The notes beneath the pieces were generated by a model. That model saw only the letters and a list, made by a program, of their open reading frames with translations. It made no database searches and was not told the origin of the DNA. The position numbers and the translations under genes were made by a program. Positions 21,759-31,082 of a stretch of DNA of 64,000 nucleotides are shown here, piece after piece (position 1 is the first letter of the stretch; each line of letters starts with the position of its first letter). The stretch comes from Persicaria tinctoria (taxonomy: Eukaryota; Streptophyta; Magnoliopsida; Caryophyllales; Polygonaceae), in contig JBANSL010000002.1 of the NCBI GenBank assembly GCA_037127255.1, positions 95,386,519 through 95,450,518 of the forward strand, written 5' to 3'.

Positions 21759-22898
21759 AATAATGGTGCTCATAATCCGGGAACTAAGGTAGCTACCAAA
21801 TCATAAAACCACTCATAAACTTCTCATACCATATCGCTATAATGCCAAACAACACCAATCTCAAGCATAAAACTTTAGAAACCATACTCAACTCATTCCT
21901 TTATTTTTTTCTTTTTCTTTTTCTTTTTTTTCTTTTCTTCTTTTTTTTTTCTTTTTTTTTTCAATCATTCATGCTAAATCAAATGATTTTCCTTGACTTT
22001 TACCCCTAAGTGAATTTTATCATCCTTAGGTCCCAAGTAATAAATATGCTAGCAAGAATCAAACATCTCAATAATACATCTCCAACATACAATCCACCAC
22101 TACAAACCATCATCTACACTATAGATATTCACCAACTACTCCTAAATTCCCGGATGGGTCAGGCTATCATTGGCTATGGAAAAATCTTGTGGAGCTATAA
22201 AAGAATAGGCAATTAGGCTCAAACTGGCTTCAAGCAGAGGATAATATGTAAGGCGGGAATAGAGTCAAATAGGGCTAATAAAGGTGCCTCAATCATGTTT
22301 AAGTCATGTGCAGAAATCATAATATGCAGCCTTGAACAAGATATCTCAATGCAAGTCAAAGAGGAAGTAATTGAAGAGAGTACACACAACAAGCAAGAGG
22401 ACTCAATAAAGTGTAGTCCTGAATAGGCCAAAATAAACTCACCAGGTCATGTCTAGAACTTCAAGATCACCCAAAAATTCAAGATTTTATGTGCTCAATT
22501 ATTAATCAATCATGCCCACCAAATAGTATAGAAAACATATATCAAAGGCTTCAACAATCCAAGCACATCATGGGGCATAAATCTCAATAGATAAAATGGA
22601 GGACAAACGACATCCATATGGGGAAATAAGACCTATTCCTAATAATGCAAGAACTAAAACTGTTTTTTTTTTCATTTTTTAAAAATCAGAAATAATGGTA
22701 GAAACTAAATATGCATACAACCAATAGAAATAAACATGCAACCTTAAAACTTAAAATGCAGTGCAAATTAGAACCAAAATACAGAGAGTTTGCAAGTCTT
22801 CTCCCCCACACTTAGTTCTGACATTGTCCTCAATGCAGAAAAGAGAACAAAAACATCAAAAATAAAAAATAAAAGGGAAAAGAAAAGAAACAACTGAC
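21759..22898 (-). other. Non-coding 3' internal region of the Athila element
   Basis: Includes a pyrimidine tract at 21,900-21,965 (plus strand) and, at 22,801-22,840, tcccccacacttag followed by ttgtcctcaa. On the minus strand this is a polypurine-tract-like GTGTGGGGGA; the same phrase abuts the LTR of the small element at 34,116. Here about 1 kb separates it from the LTR remnant, indicating a rearranged 3' end. No gene is seen. Confidence 0.5.
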
Positions 22899-23018
22899 AT
22901 GCTCACTGCTGAGAAACAACTGACATGCTCACTGCTGAGGTGGTGGAGGCGGCGGATATGGTGGGAACTATGGATAGACGAATCGATAGAAGTCCTCTTG
23001 CCTCTGCCATATCTGGTC

Positions 23019-24047
23019 CTACATCCGTCGGATCTCCGCCTGGCTCTCAGAGACCTCCTCGAGGTGGGAAGTCAAGCCACGTACATCTCGACGAATGTCG
23101 TTGACCTCCACGTACAACAGCTGGTTGTGGTCCCACATCGCGTCCTGGCGCTGGTGCATCCGCTGCTGGTTCTCCCACATTGCGTCTTGACGACGCGACA
23201 TCATCTGCTGATGCTCCCACATAGTGTTCTGCTGGAGACACATATCAGCCATCTTCTGTGCCAGCGAGTAGTTATCTGGACCAGCACCTCCAGCTGTGCT
23301 AGAAGGTCCAGCTCCTCCAAAATCCGTCCGAACTCTGGGAACATCTTCAGCATCTTCCTGCTCAGCATCAGGAACCTCCTCCTCCTCCTCATCATCATCC
23401 TGATCCATCTCATCTCCCATATAAAAATCAGCAGTTGTAGGGCCAAAAGGGAGATGACGGAGCAATCTAAACTGGATCCTCCCCTGATGGCCTGCCCTCC
23501 AGATCCACATCGGTGCTCTACCCTCCAGGTGGCCAGTTTTCCTCAGCTGGGCTTCATCATACAGAAATGAGCCATGCTGAATGTCATGGACAATGCTCAT
23601 ATCGATGCATGCACGAGCTATGAGGGTGATAAGACCCCCAAAGCTGATGGTCGCCTTGTTGCGCTTGTCCAAGATATCCTTGCAGTTCATCAGAAACAGA
23701 TCTACCCAACCTGGAACTACAGGGCTCTCTGGCGTCAGACACCACAGGAATGACATATCCTTCATCGAGATCTTGTTGACCTCCGCCTGAGCAAAGAAGG
23801 TGTTCGTCAAAACCTTGTGAATAAGACGTAGTGCAGGATGGCGAATGCTGGAATTGTACTGGCCCTTCTTGGTCTCAAAAGGCACCCTAGTAGATGCCAT
23901 CCAGAAAGCCACAGGGCCCTCTCCCTTGCAGACATCAAGCCAACCAGCAGTCGGCGCATCAGTAACACCCAGAATCTGTGCCAATCTCTTCTTTGACATC
24001 TCATGCCCCCTCCCCAACAAACAAAACTTAATATATGTGCGTCCCAC
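23019..24047 (-). CDS. Athila ORF in the env-like position
   Basis: An intact 342-codon minus-strand frame lies downstream of integrase. The first 200 residues (RHPALRLIHKVLTNTFFAQ, SFLWCL, FGGLITLIARA) resemble the plant-transposon-protein domain common in Athila third ORFs. It is followed by an acidic run (DQDDDEEEEEVPDAEQEDAED) and a C-terminal heptad-like section with tandem QQMMSRRQDAMWENQQ and QRMHQRQDAMWDHNQ units, suggesting a coiled coil. Function is unknown; I see no signal peptide or membrane anchor, so it does not look like a functional envelope. The true start may lie slightly upstream. Confidence 0.65.
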   Translation of the reverse strand: MGRTYIKFCLLGRGHEMSKKRLAQILGVTDAPTAGWLDVCKGEGPVAFWMASTRVPFETKKGQYNSSIRHPALRLIHKVLTNTFFAQAEVNKISMKDMSFLWCLTPESPVVPGWVDLFLMNCKDILDKRNKATISFGGLITLIARACIDMSIVHDIQHGSFLYDEAQLRKTGHLEGRAPMWIWRAGHQGRIQFRLLRHLPFGPTTADFYMGDEMDQDDDEEEEEVPDAEQEDAEDVPRVRTDFGGAGPSSTAGGAGPDNYSLAQKMADMCLQQNTMWEHQQMMSRRQDAMWENQQRMHQRQDAMWDHNQLLYVEVNDIRRDVRGLTSHLEEVSESQAEIRRM

Positions 24048-24347
24048 ACTTAAAGTGGCTAGAAAATCCTTACATAAACTCGGATAAGTAGGAGCATTCT
24101 TCTCTATAAACCCTCATAGGCTCCCATGCTCTAATAGTTGCCTAGTGCATGCATCCATCTGTAATAATCTCAAGGTATGCTCATGAAAGAACTTTGTTAC
24201 AAAGAAGTTTATAGTGTTCAAAGTAGTCCACCTCTCTTTCTGACTTTTACTCATGCCGTGGGGTCTAGACATTGTGAATCTGAGCTAAGAAATATTACCC
24301 AACAGAATGAAAATCAAGAAAAACTCACGGAAAATCAGTATCTGCAG

Positions 24348-24432
24348 TGGCCGCGGGGCAGCCGAGGGTGGCTACGGGGCGGCTGGCGACGGGGGTGGCC
24401 GTGGGGCGGCTTGTCTGGTGACGGGGAGGCCG
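24348..24432. repeat. GC-rich minisatellite block 1 (Athila)
   Basis: Units related to ccgcggggcggc separated by ggtggc/gacggg spacers, about five in 85 bp. Related blocks lie at 24,830-24,937, 26,735-26,844 and, in the LTR, 28,888-28,960. Confidence 0.7.
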
Positions 24433-24829
24433 ACAATTTTCCTGAACTCTCTACTCCGACGTCGGATCCGCTCTCCGACGTCACAAATCCTTCACTCCGT
24501 TGTGGATCCGAAAGCAATCTCCTTGGAACTCCTTGGAATGGGCAAATTTTATGTAGATCTAGGAGAGATAGGAGATAAGGTGGAATTTTTGTGAAGAAAG
24601 AATGTGAGAGAGGGGTAATTTTGTGGAGATTTGGGTGAAAGTAGAAAGCTTGGAGAAAGTTTTTCAATGGAGGATTTTGGGTGTTTGAAGAAGGAAGGAG
24701 AAAGAGAGCTTTGTGGGGCGAGGGGGTGACTATTGAAGAAAAGGAAAGAGAAGAAGATAGAAGATAGGGTTTATGTTGTGTGTCATGGGGGCCCACTCGG
24801 GCCCCTTTAAAAATTTCTATCCGGAGTGT

Positions 24830-24937
24830 GCCGCGGGGCGGCCAGGGTGGGCGACGGGGCGACCGGCGATTTCGCGAAGGATTTCGCTAGTCGCCCTAGC
24901 CGCGGGGCGGCCCATGCTGGCGACGGGGAGGCCCGTC
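24830..24937. repeat. GC-rich minisatellite block 2 (Athila)
   Basis: Includes gccgcggggcggccagggtg and gccgcggggcggcccatgct, each followed by a gacgggg unit; gcgatttcgc lies between them. Confidence 0.7.
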
Positions 24938-25115
24938 TATTTTCGCCCTTTTTCTTCTTCTTTTCGTTCCTGCATCGTTAGTCTCCCAAACAAAAACCAA
25001 AACTAAACTAAAAAGTAGTAAAATGCTCAAATAAAATAGACTCTAAACTACTTACCTTGGGTTGCCTCCCAAGCAGCGCCTTTGGTTACCGTCGTTGGCT
25101 CGACGTTATGACCCC

Positions 25116-25973
25116 CTAATTATCCTCAGCACTTGGTTCAGTAAGAACCAGCTCATCATCGTCCTTTTTGACAAAATTCTCATAATAGGGTTTAACTCTA
25201 TGACCATTTACCTTGAAGATGTCTCCATTCCTCTTATTTAGTAGCTCTACTGCACCATGAGAAAATACATTAGTAATCACATATGGTCTTGTCCATCTAG
25301 AACGAAGCTTACCTGGGAAGAGTTGTAGGCACGATTGAAATAGAAGGACCTTTTCCCCAACTTTGAGGTCCTTTCGCAAGATATGTTTATCGTGCCATGC
25401 CTTTGTCTTCTCCTTGTAGGTGACGGAGTTATCATAGGCATCCAATCTCAACTCTTCCAACTCCTGCAGCTGTAGTTTCCTGAACTCCCCAACTTCATCA
25501 ATCTGTATGTTGCACTGCTTCACCGCCCAATATGCTTTATGTTCGAGCTCGACAGGAAGATGGCAAGCCTTTCCATAGACCAATCTAAACGGAGACATCC
25601 CAATAGGCGTCTTGTAAGCCGTTCGATAAGCCCATAGAGCATCATCAAGTCTGACACTCCAATCCTTCCTGTTTGGGGCAACAGTCTTCTCCAAGATAGT
25701 CTTTATCTCGCGATTAGACACCTCAGCTTGCCCATTGGTCTGGGGGTGGTATGCAGTAGACATCCTTTGAGTCACATGATATTTCTTTAAGAGCGCACTC
25801 GCAGTCTTGTTGCAGAAATGGGTCCCTTTATCATTGATTAATGCTTTTGGAACTCCAAATCTAGATAATAGCTCCTTGAGGAAACTTGAAACTACTTTAG
25901 AATCATCAGTTCTGGCGGCCTTCGCCTGCAGTTTGCTCAGCGATTGAGCCATTTGGCTATGTTGCTTCTCCAA
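25116..25973 (-). pseudogene. Athila integrase C-terminal part fused to a gag tail
   Basis: The first residues ([16 protein letters not shown]) are gag-like. The frame then enters the integrase core without any [29 protein letters not shown] (second catalytic Asp), [10 protein letters not shown] (catalytic Glu), and the integrase C-terminal domain ([18 protein letters not shown]). The first catalytic Asp block and the zinc domain are missing, so it is catalytically dead. The frame itself is open, so the join was made in frame. Confidence 0.85.
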
Positions 25974-26129
25974 ATTCTTTTGGTGCTCATCTTGTCTCTT
26001 TTGGTGCTCAGCTTGACCCAGGATGATCTTTGTAAGAGCTTTGAGAGGATCCTCATTGGATTGATTATCAGCTGGTGGAGGTCCTCTCTGTCTTTGATCA
26101 AATTGTTGCTGAGGTCTGAAATGGGGTCC

Positions 26130-26440
26130 TCATTGTGGATTGAAAGGGGCTTGGTTATTACCATAGCCATACCCCTGGTAACCTGCATTATAGTTGTTAT
26201 TGTATTGATTGGGATTAGCATAGTTACCATACCTGGGTCGCTGAGGAACAAAGTTCCCCATGGCATTCAGCTCTACATTTGGCTCATGCAGCATTGGACA
26301 AGTGTCCGTCGGGTGATAAAGATCAGCGCAAATGCCACATGCCTTAAGTTGTTGTTGGGTTCCTTGTAGCATGAACCTTTTCATCATATCCTTCAACTCA
26401 GCCACATCGCTATGTAATGCGGAAGTTGAGGAATCCCAAG
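26130..26440 (-). pseudogene. Second copy of Athila gag C-terminal region
   Basis: It reads MAELKDMMKRFMLQGT, CGICADLYHPTDTCP (a knuckle-like Cys cluster) and an NY/GY-rich tail, then a TGA at about 26,130; similar sequence continues toward the integrase fusion. The first 130 bp or so duplicate 26,961-27,092 of gag. It lies downstream of protease-region sequence, out of the normal order. Confidence 0.75.
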
Positions 26441-26720
26441 GAGAACGTCAGCAGACACATGTTCGCTTACCTTAATTTTCTGCTTCCCCTTAAACTTTGG
26501 ATTCCTCTTTATTGTGCAAAGTTCCTTGAGAAATTTGGCATAACGAGGAATACTTTTAATCAGATTGAGTAAAGGGATGTTTACCTCGCACTTACTGAAC
26601 GTCTCAAAGATCTCTTTGTCATTGTCTGGTCTTTTTGTGTCTCTGAGTGCTTCAGGAAAGGGAGGAATAGGTTTAAAAGAATTAAGAGGGGGGACATCAG
26701 GTCGAACATACCCGTCAGAG
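26441..26720 (-). pseudogene. Athila gag-protease linker fragment
   Basis: The minus frame reads PIPPFPEALRDTKRPDNDKE, then SKCEVNIPLLNLIKSIPRYA and KFLKELCTIKRN, a conserved stretch just before the protease in Athila polyproteins. The protease active site itself is absent; sequence jumps to the second gag tail at about 26,440. Confidence 0.7.
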
Positions 26721-26734
26721 GAGTCACTGGAGGG

Positions 26735-26844
26735 GCCGCGGGGCGGCTCGGCTTGGCCACGGGGCGGCCGACGATTTACCGCGTCGCTAGAATCGCCTTG
26801 GCCGCGGGGCAGCTCAGGGGTGCCGCGGGGCGGCTGGTGATTTC
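26735..26844. repeat. GC-rich minisatellite block 3 (Athila), at the gag stop
   Basis: Four or five ccgcggggcggc-like units with gatttaccgcg and gtgatttc spacers, placed immediately after the gag stop codon (minus strand). Confidence 0.75.
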
Positions 26845-27910
26845 AAACCTCTTCTTCTTCCTCGTTCGCACCTGTTTCAAAATTAAAATTATCTATGTTA
26901 GTATCATTATGGGGAGTGGTAATTAGTTCCTTACCACTTCTTAGCGTCACAACGCTGATGTCCGTCGGGTGATAAAGATCAGCACAAATGCCACATGCCT
27001 TAAGTTGTTGTGGGGTTCCTTGTAGCATGAACCTTTTCATCATATCCTTCAATTCAGCCACATCGCTATGTAATGCGGAAGTTGAGGAGTCAACGGCGAG
27101 CACCCCTCTAGCATGAAGTCCCTTGCTGAATTGTCTAGAGCCATCAGCAAGCTCTGAAAACACCTCCCAAGCAGCATTGGGTGTTTTGTTCAAGATGTTG
27201 CCTCCACAGGCAGATTTCACCATCTTGCGCTCCTCGTCAAGCAATCCATTGAATAAAAAGAGCACTAAATCCTTCTTTGAAAAATCATGGTGAGGGCAAC
27301 TAGAGCAAAGCTTCTTGAAGCGCTCAAAGTACTCATATAGTGTCTCTATAGCCTGCTGGTCGATGCTGCTGATCTCCTTTTTCAGACTGTTCAGCTTGGT
27401 TGCAGGAAAGTACTTTTCCAAAAAGAGACGCTTCAACTGTATCCATGTTGTTGCACTACCCGGTGGCAAGTAGTAGAACCACTCATTAGCAGTGTCCTTA
27501 AGCGAAAAGGGGAATGCCCTTAACTTGATTTGCTCCTCCGTGACATTGCCTGGTTTCATCCCCACCACAACAGTATGGAACTCAGATAAATGCTTGTGGG
27601 GGTCCTCACCATTCAACCCATGGAATTTGGGTAAGAGATGAACCACCCCAGACTTTAGCTCAAAATTGACACCTTCATCAAGTTCAGGGAACACGATAGC
27701 CAATGGTTGTTGGGCTAAGCTTGGTGTAGTGAGCTCCTTCAGCGTTCGATTATCATCGTTAGCAGCCATCTCTTCACTCTCTTCTTCTCCTTGATCGAAA
27801 GGTAACTCGCTAAAGCGATCACGAGCTTCTCGCCTCAATCTAGAGAGAGTCCTCTCAATCTCCGAATCTAAAGACAATAAAGATGAGTTAGTAGCACGAG
27901 TGTGGACCAT
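26843..27910 (-). pseudogene. Athila gag with an internal deletion
   Basis: The probable start is the ATG at 27,910-27,908 (MVHTRATNSS, a typical Athila gag opening), although the frame is open from 27,937. The Retrotrans_gag body is clear (FRAF-type block AFPFSLKDTANEWFYYLP, then FLEKYFPATK). After CGICADLYHPTD it jumps straight to SVVTLRSGKEL, which belongs to the linker before protease; the missing knuckle/tail is found separately at 26,130-26,440. Ends in an acidic tail (ANEEEEEV). Confidence 0.85.
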
Positions 27911-27967
27911 ATAGGTGGTCCACACCAAAATTAGCAATTAAAACAACACAAGAATTCGATAAGAGTT

Positions 27968-27985
27968 CCCCGGCAACGGCGCCAA
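27968..27985 (-). other. Primer-binding site (tRNA-Asp) of the Athila element
   Basis: On the minus strand TGGCGCCGTTGCCGGGGA follows the LTR end after four bases. It is complementary to the 3' end of plant tRNA-Asp(GUC), the primer expected for Athila. The match stops at about 18 nt, as normal. Confidence 0.9.
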
Positions 27986-27989
27986 ATTT

Positions 27990-29203
27990 GACAAGAGGAA
28001 AACCTGTCGTTGTTCTTGCCAAAGAATACTCAAACTCACAAGTATATAGTGTATAAGTAAGAGATCGATCCACAGGGAAATCTATTAAATTCAAGTCTAA
28101 TTCTAATTGCTAAGAGGGGAAAAGGGGGAGTTTTTAGTGTGAAAAGATCCGCCTTTTATCAAAGCGGAAGCAAGCAAACAAAGTAAATTGATTGTAGGGA
28201 GAATTCAGTGGAGAGAAATAGGTTCACCTACAATTTATCACTTCGATTGATGAATTCGATCCTTGATTCAGCCTCTAGTTCTTGTATTTTCCTATCAATC
28301 TCTTTGTCCAGATCTTATGTAAATTACTAGTCCGACGAGTCCTAGCAACCCTTATCTCTAAATAACCCTAACACGGTTAAGATTTAACCTAGAGATAGCA
28401 TTAAGAATATGAATTAACCAAGGTACATGCAATATCAAGCTACGAGTCGATATTTAACATATATTCAACTTCATACACATCCAATTAGTCCTACGAGTCC
28501 TAAAGGGATAGGTTTGCCACTTGGGTTAAGGTTCGCTACGAGGAATCTACAAAACCCTAGCAATTGAATGAATCTACTCTAACTAGTTGATCATGCCAGA
28601 GAGAGAAAAACACATTCAAGCAATTAAGCACAAAAAAGTCAAAACATTGGAATATGAATAAGAACTAGATTAAGAAACTCACAATTCAACAATCAAAGAT
28701 CCAAACTGTAGGTGAAACCTTGAGAGTTTAGTTGCTCATGCTCAACAGCGCTCTCAATAATGGAATAATGTGCATAAGGTTAATGAAAGAATAACTAGAA
28801 AAGCCTTAAATAGTCTAGAGAAAGTCGGCCGAAATAACTTAATAAAAAACCCTAAGTAAAGTCTGGAATCGATGTCCAGCTACTGCACGGGCCGCGGGGC
28901 GGCCGACGATCAGCGAAGTGCTTCGTTTCTCCCTTCGAGCCGCGGGGCGGCCTGCGATTCTTCCGAGTTGCTTCTTCTTTGTTTCCTTCAACAGCTTCTA
29001 TGTATCTTCCTTAGCTTATTTTTGCTCTTTTTAAATCCACTTCAACTCCAATCTACTTTACCTGAAATAAACCATAAAATCATGTAGATCCCGCATCTTC
29101 TAACTCAACAAGTGATAATGCAAATTCAACTAAATAAATGCAATATTCACAACTAAACTATGCTAAATGCAATCTATTATGCAATACTAAATATGCTCTA
29201 TCA
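27990..29203 (-). repeat. 5' LTR of the Athila element
   Basis: About 1214 bp, TGACAAGAGG...GCTCTATCA on the plus strand. Contains two GC-rich units (28,888-28,960) directly after aaaccctaag..., absent from the truncated left LTR. Confidence 0.9.
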
Positions 29204-30760
29204 CCTTTCTCATGAAACACAAATATGAGGTGTCTCATCACTTACAATCTTTTATCAAACTTGTTGAAACACAGTTCCAACCTACAGTCAAAGTTGTTAG
29301 GAGTGATCTTGGAACTGAATTCTTTAATGCCACTGTCAACTCCTTCCTTCAAGACAAAGGCATCATTCATCAAAGTTCCTGTAAAGACACTCCACAACAA
29401 AATGCTAGAGTTGAAAGGAAAGATAGGTATATCCTTGAAATAACTCGCTCTCTTATGATTCAATCCTCTCTTCCCATGTTCTTTTGGGGTGACTGCATTC
29501 TTACAACCACCTACATCATAAAAAAACTGCTTAACCCTCTGCTTCAAAACAAATCTCCTCATGAAGTCATATATGGCACCTCACCAGATTACTCTCATCT
29601 TAAAACCTTTGGATGTCTTTGTTACATCTCCATTGCCACTGAACCTACCACTAAGAAATTTCATCCAAGATCTCATCCTTGTATTTTTTTTGGGATATCC
29701 ATATGCTGAAAAGGGTTACAAGGTCTACAATGTAAAACTTGGAAAATGTCAGGTCAGTAGGGATGTGATCTTCTTTGAGCACATCTTTCCATACTATCAA
29801 TATACAATTCAGAGAGCTCATGTGCAAAATACATCATTATCCGATGTTATTGATCACTACTTTCCTTATGATTACATCCAATCCACTGAAACCCTCAATG
29901 AGCAACCTGCACAACCAAATGAACCAACTCCTGCCCCTGCAGTGTTGGATAATCATACCCCCTCTACCTCTTCTAATATTGATCCATTCAATTTTGTATA
30001 TTTTGAAAATTCCATATCTTCTGAGCCTCCTGAAGTGGCTCCAAGACATTCTTCTCGAGCTCACAAACCACCTGTATGGATGAAGGATTATGTAAGCATG
30101 GCCTCCATGAAGACATCAAATGCATGGTCTAACTCTAGCAAGGTTATCCCTCTATATCCTATTGCATCTCTTATGTGCTATACTTCTGTTTCTGCCTCTT
30201 ACCATGCATTCATTAACAATGTTGTGTCCCACAAAGAACCCTCTTCTATTCATGAGGCCATACAAAGTCCTGACTAGTGTGATGCTATGCTAGTAGAATT
30301 GAATGCCCTTGAAAGGAATGACACCTGGACTCTGGTGCCACTTCCAGTTGATCAATCTGTAGTCACTTGTAAGTGGTTCTTTAAACTCAAATTTAGAGCT
30401 GATGGCTCACTTGAAAGACACAAAGCTATACTTGTAGCTCGAGGTTTCTATCAGATTGAAGGCTTGGACGATTCAGAGACATTTGCTCCAGTTGCAAGGC
30501 TTGTCACTGCTAGGACTCTACTTGATGTGGCTTCTGATAAATGGTGGCATACTGTCCAAATGGATGTCACAAATGTTTTCCTCCATGGTGATCTTGAGGA
30601 GGAGGTGTTTATGGCCTTACCACCTGAGTATCATCGACTAAAAACTCTTCAAAGGCAAAAGCTTAATCTTGATGCTTGTGCTCAGGAGGAGTGTGGTGTA
30701 GACGATCACAAGATCAAGATGGTATCAGAGCCGAGTTCGGTTAGTTGTGATCTGGGCTCT
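29204..30760 (+). pseudogene. Copia integrase 3' part and N-terminal RT, broken
   Basis: Continues the frame interrupted at 20,859. Integrase second Asp (VVRSDLGTEF) and Glu (QQNARVERKD) blocks are present; a frameshift near 29,700 leads to YAEKGYKVYN and DVIFFEHIFP; TAG at 30,275-30,277 replaces a Trp codon; then RT starts ([34 protein letters not shown]). RT stops before the YVDD box, at about 30,660-30,720, and RNase H is absent. Confidence 0.85.
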
Positions 30761-30868
30761 ATCTGGTGGGGTTGCTGGCCGTGGCATGTCGTGGACATTG
30801 CTTCCCATTTAAGCGCACGTGGCAAGTGCAACTTCTTGGCTAAAAATGTCGTTGCACTTGAGGAGGCG
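30720..30868 (+). other. Second primer-site motif and short internal segment next to the 3' LTR
   Basis: TGGTATCAGAGCC at 30,720-30,732 repeats the copia primer-binding motif just 137 bp before the 3' LTR. The segment between is non-coding and ends in aggaggcg, a weak polypurine tract. This is the layout of a small TRIM-like element (primer site, short interior, PPT, LTR) joined to the coding element. Confidence 0.6.
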
Positions 30869-31077
30869 TGTTGGAATGTGGTTGTCCCACATCGGTTATA
30901 TAGAGAATGTTTGAACAACATATAAGGTTGAAAGGCTACTCCTTTCATTGTCAATTGGTTTTGAGATGGAACCCCGTTGGGTTTATATGTTGTTTATGTC
31001 TCCCGTATGTGGGTCCGCACACACGATCTCTCCCTCCAACTCGTCTTTGACCCCACCGAACCCCGCCGACTTTAACA
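30869..31077 (+). repeat. 3' LTR of copia element 1
   Basis: Pairs with 18,657-18,865. Ends TTTAACA, followed by the TSD agaat. Confidence 0.9.
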
Positions 31078-31082
31078 AGAAT

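Larger units (their letters stand above)
24048..25115. other. Non-coding Athila region with GC-rich minisatellite units
   Basis: Between the env-position ORF and integrase, GC-rich blocks at 24,348-24,432 and 24,830-24,937 repeat the theme ccgcggggcggc in an otherwise AT-rich context. Overlapping open frames here are produced by these repeats and show no conserved domain. Confidence 0.5.
20860..29203 (-). mobile_element. Athila-type Ty3-gypsy element, rearranged, nested in copia 1
   Basis: It lies on the minus strand: 5' LTR at right (27,990-29,203), then a tRNA-Asp primer site, gag, shuffled gag/protease pieces, integrase, an env-position ORF, and a truncated 3' LTR at left (20,860-21,758). 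The target duplication is ccttg (20,855-20,859) and ccttt (29,204-29,208), one mismatch. RT and RNase H are absent, so it is non-autonomous. It inserted after copia element 1 was already in place. Confidence 0.9.
18657..31077 (+). mobile_element. Ty1-copia retrotransposon with a nested Athila element
   Basis: Two 209-bp LTRs (18,657-18,865 and 30,869-31,077) bound the element, with the 5-bp duplication agaat at 18,652-18,656 and 31,078-31,082. Inside are a tRNA-iMet-type primer site, gag, protease, integrase and part of RT in the copia order. All frames are broken by stops and shifts. The integrase coding region is split at 20,855 by a minus-strand Athila element. The end of RT and all RNase H are missing and are replaced by a short non-coding segment that carries a second primer-site motif. 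Confidence 0.9.

Noticed and set aside
22899..23570. 223-codon plus-strand frame
   Set aside because: Antisense of the Athila env-position ORF; its leucine- and histidine-rich text reflects the complement of that gene.
24177..24796. Glycine/arginine-rich frames around 24.3-24.8 kb
   Set aside because: They arise from GC-rich repeat units in non-coding Athila sequence.
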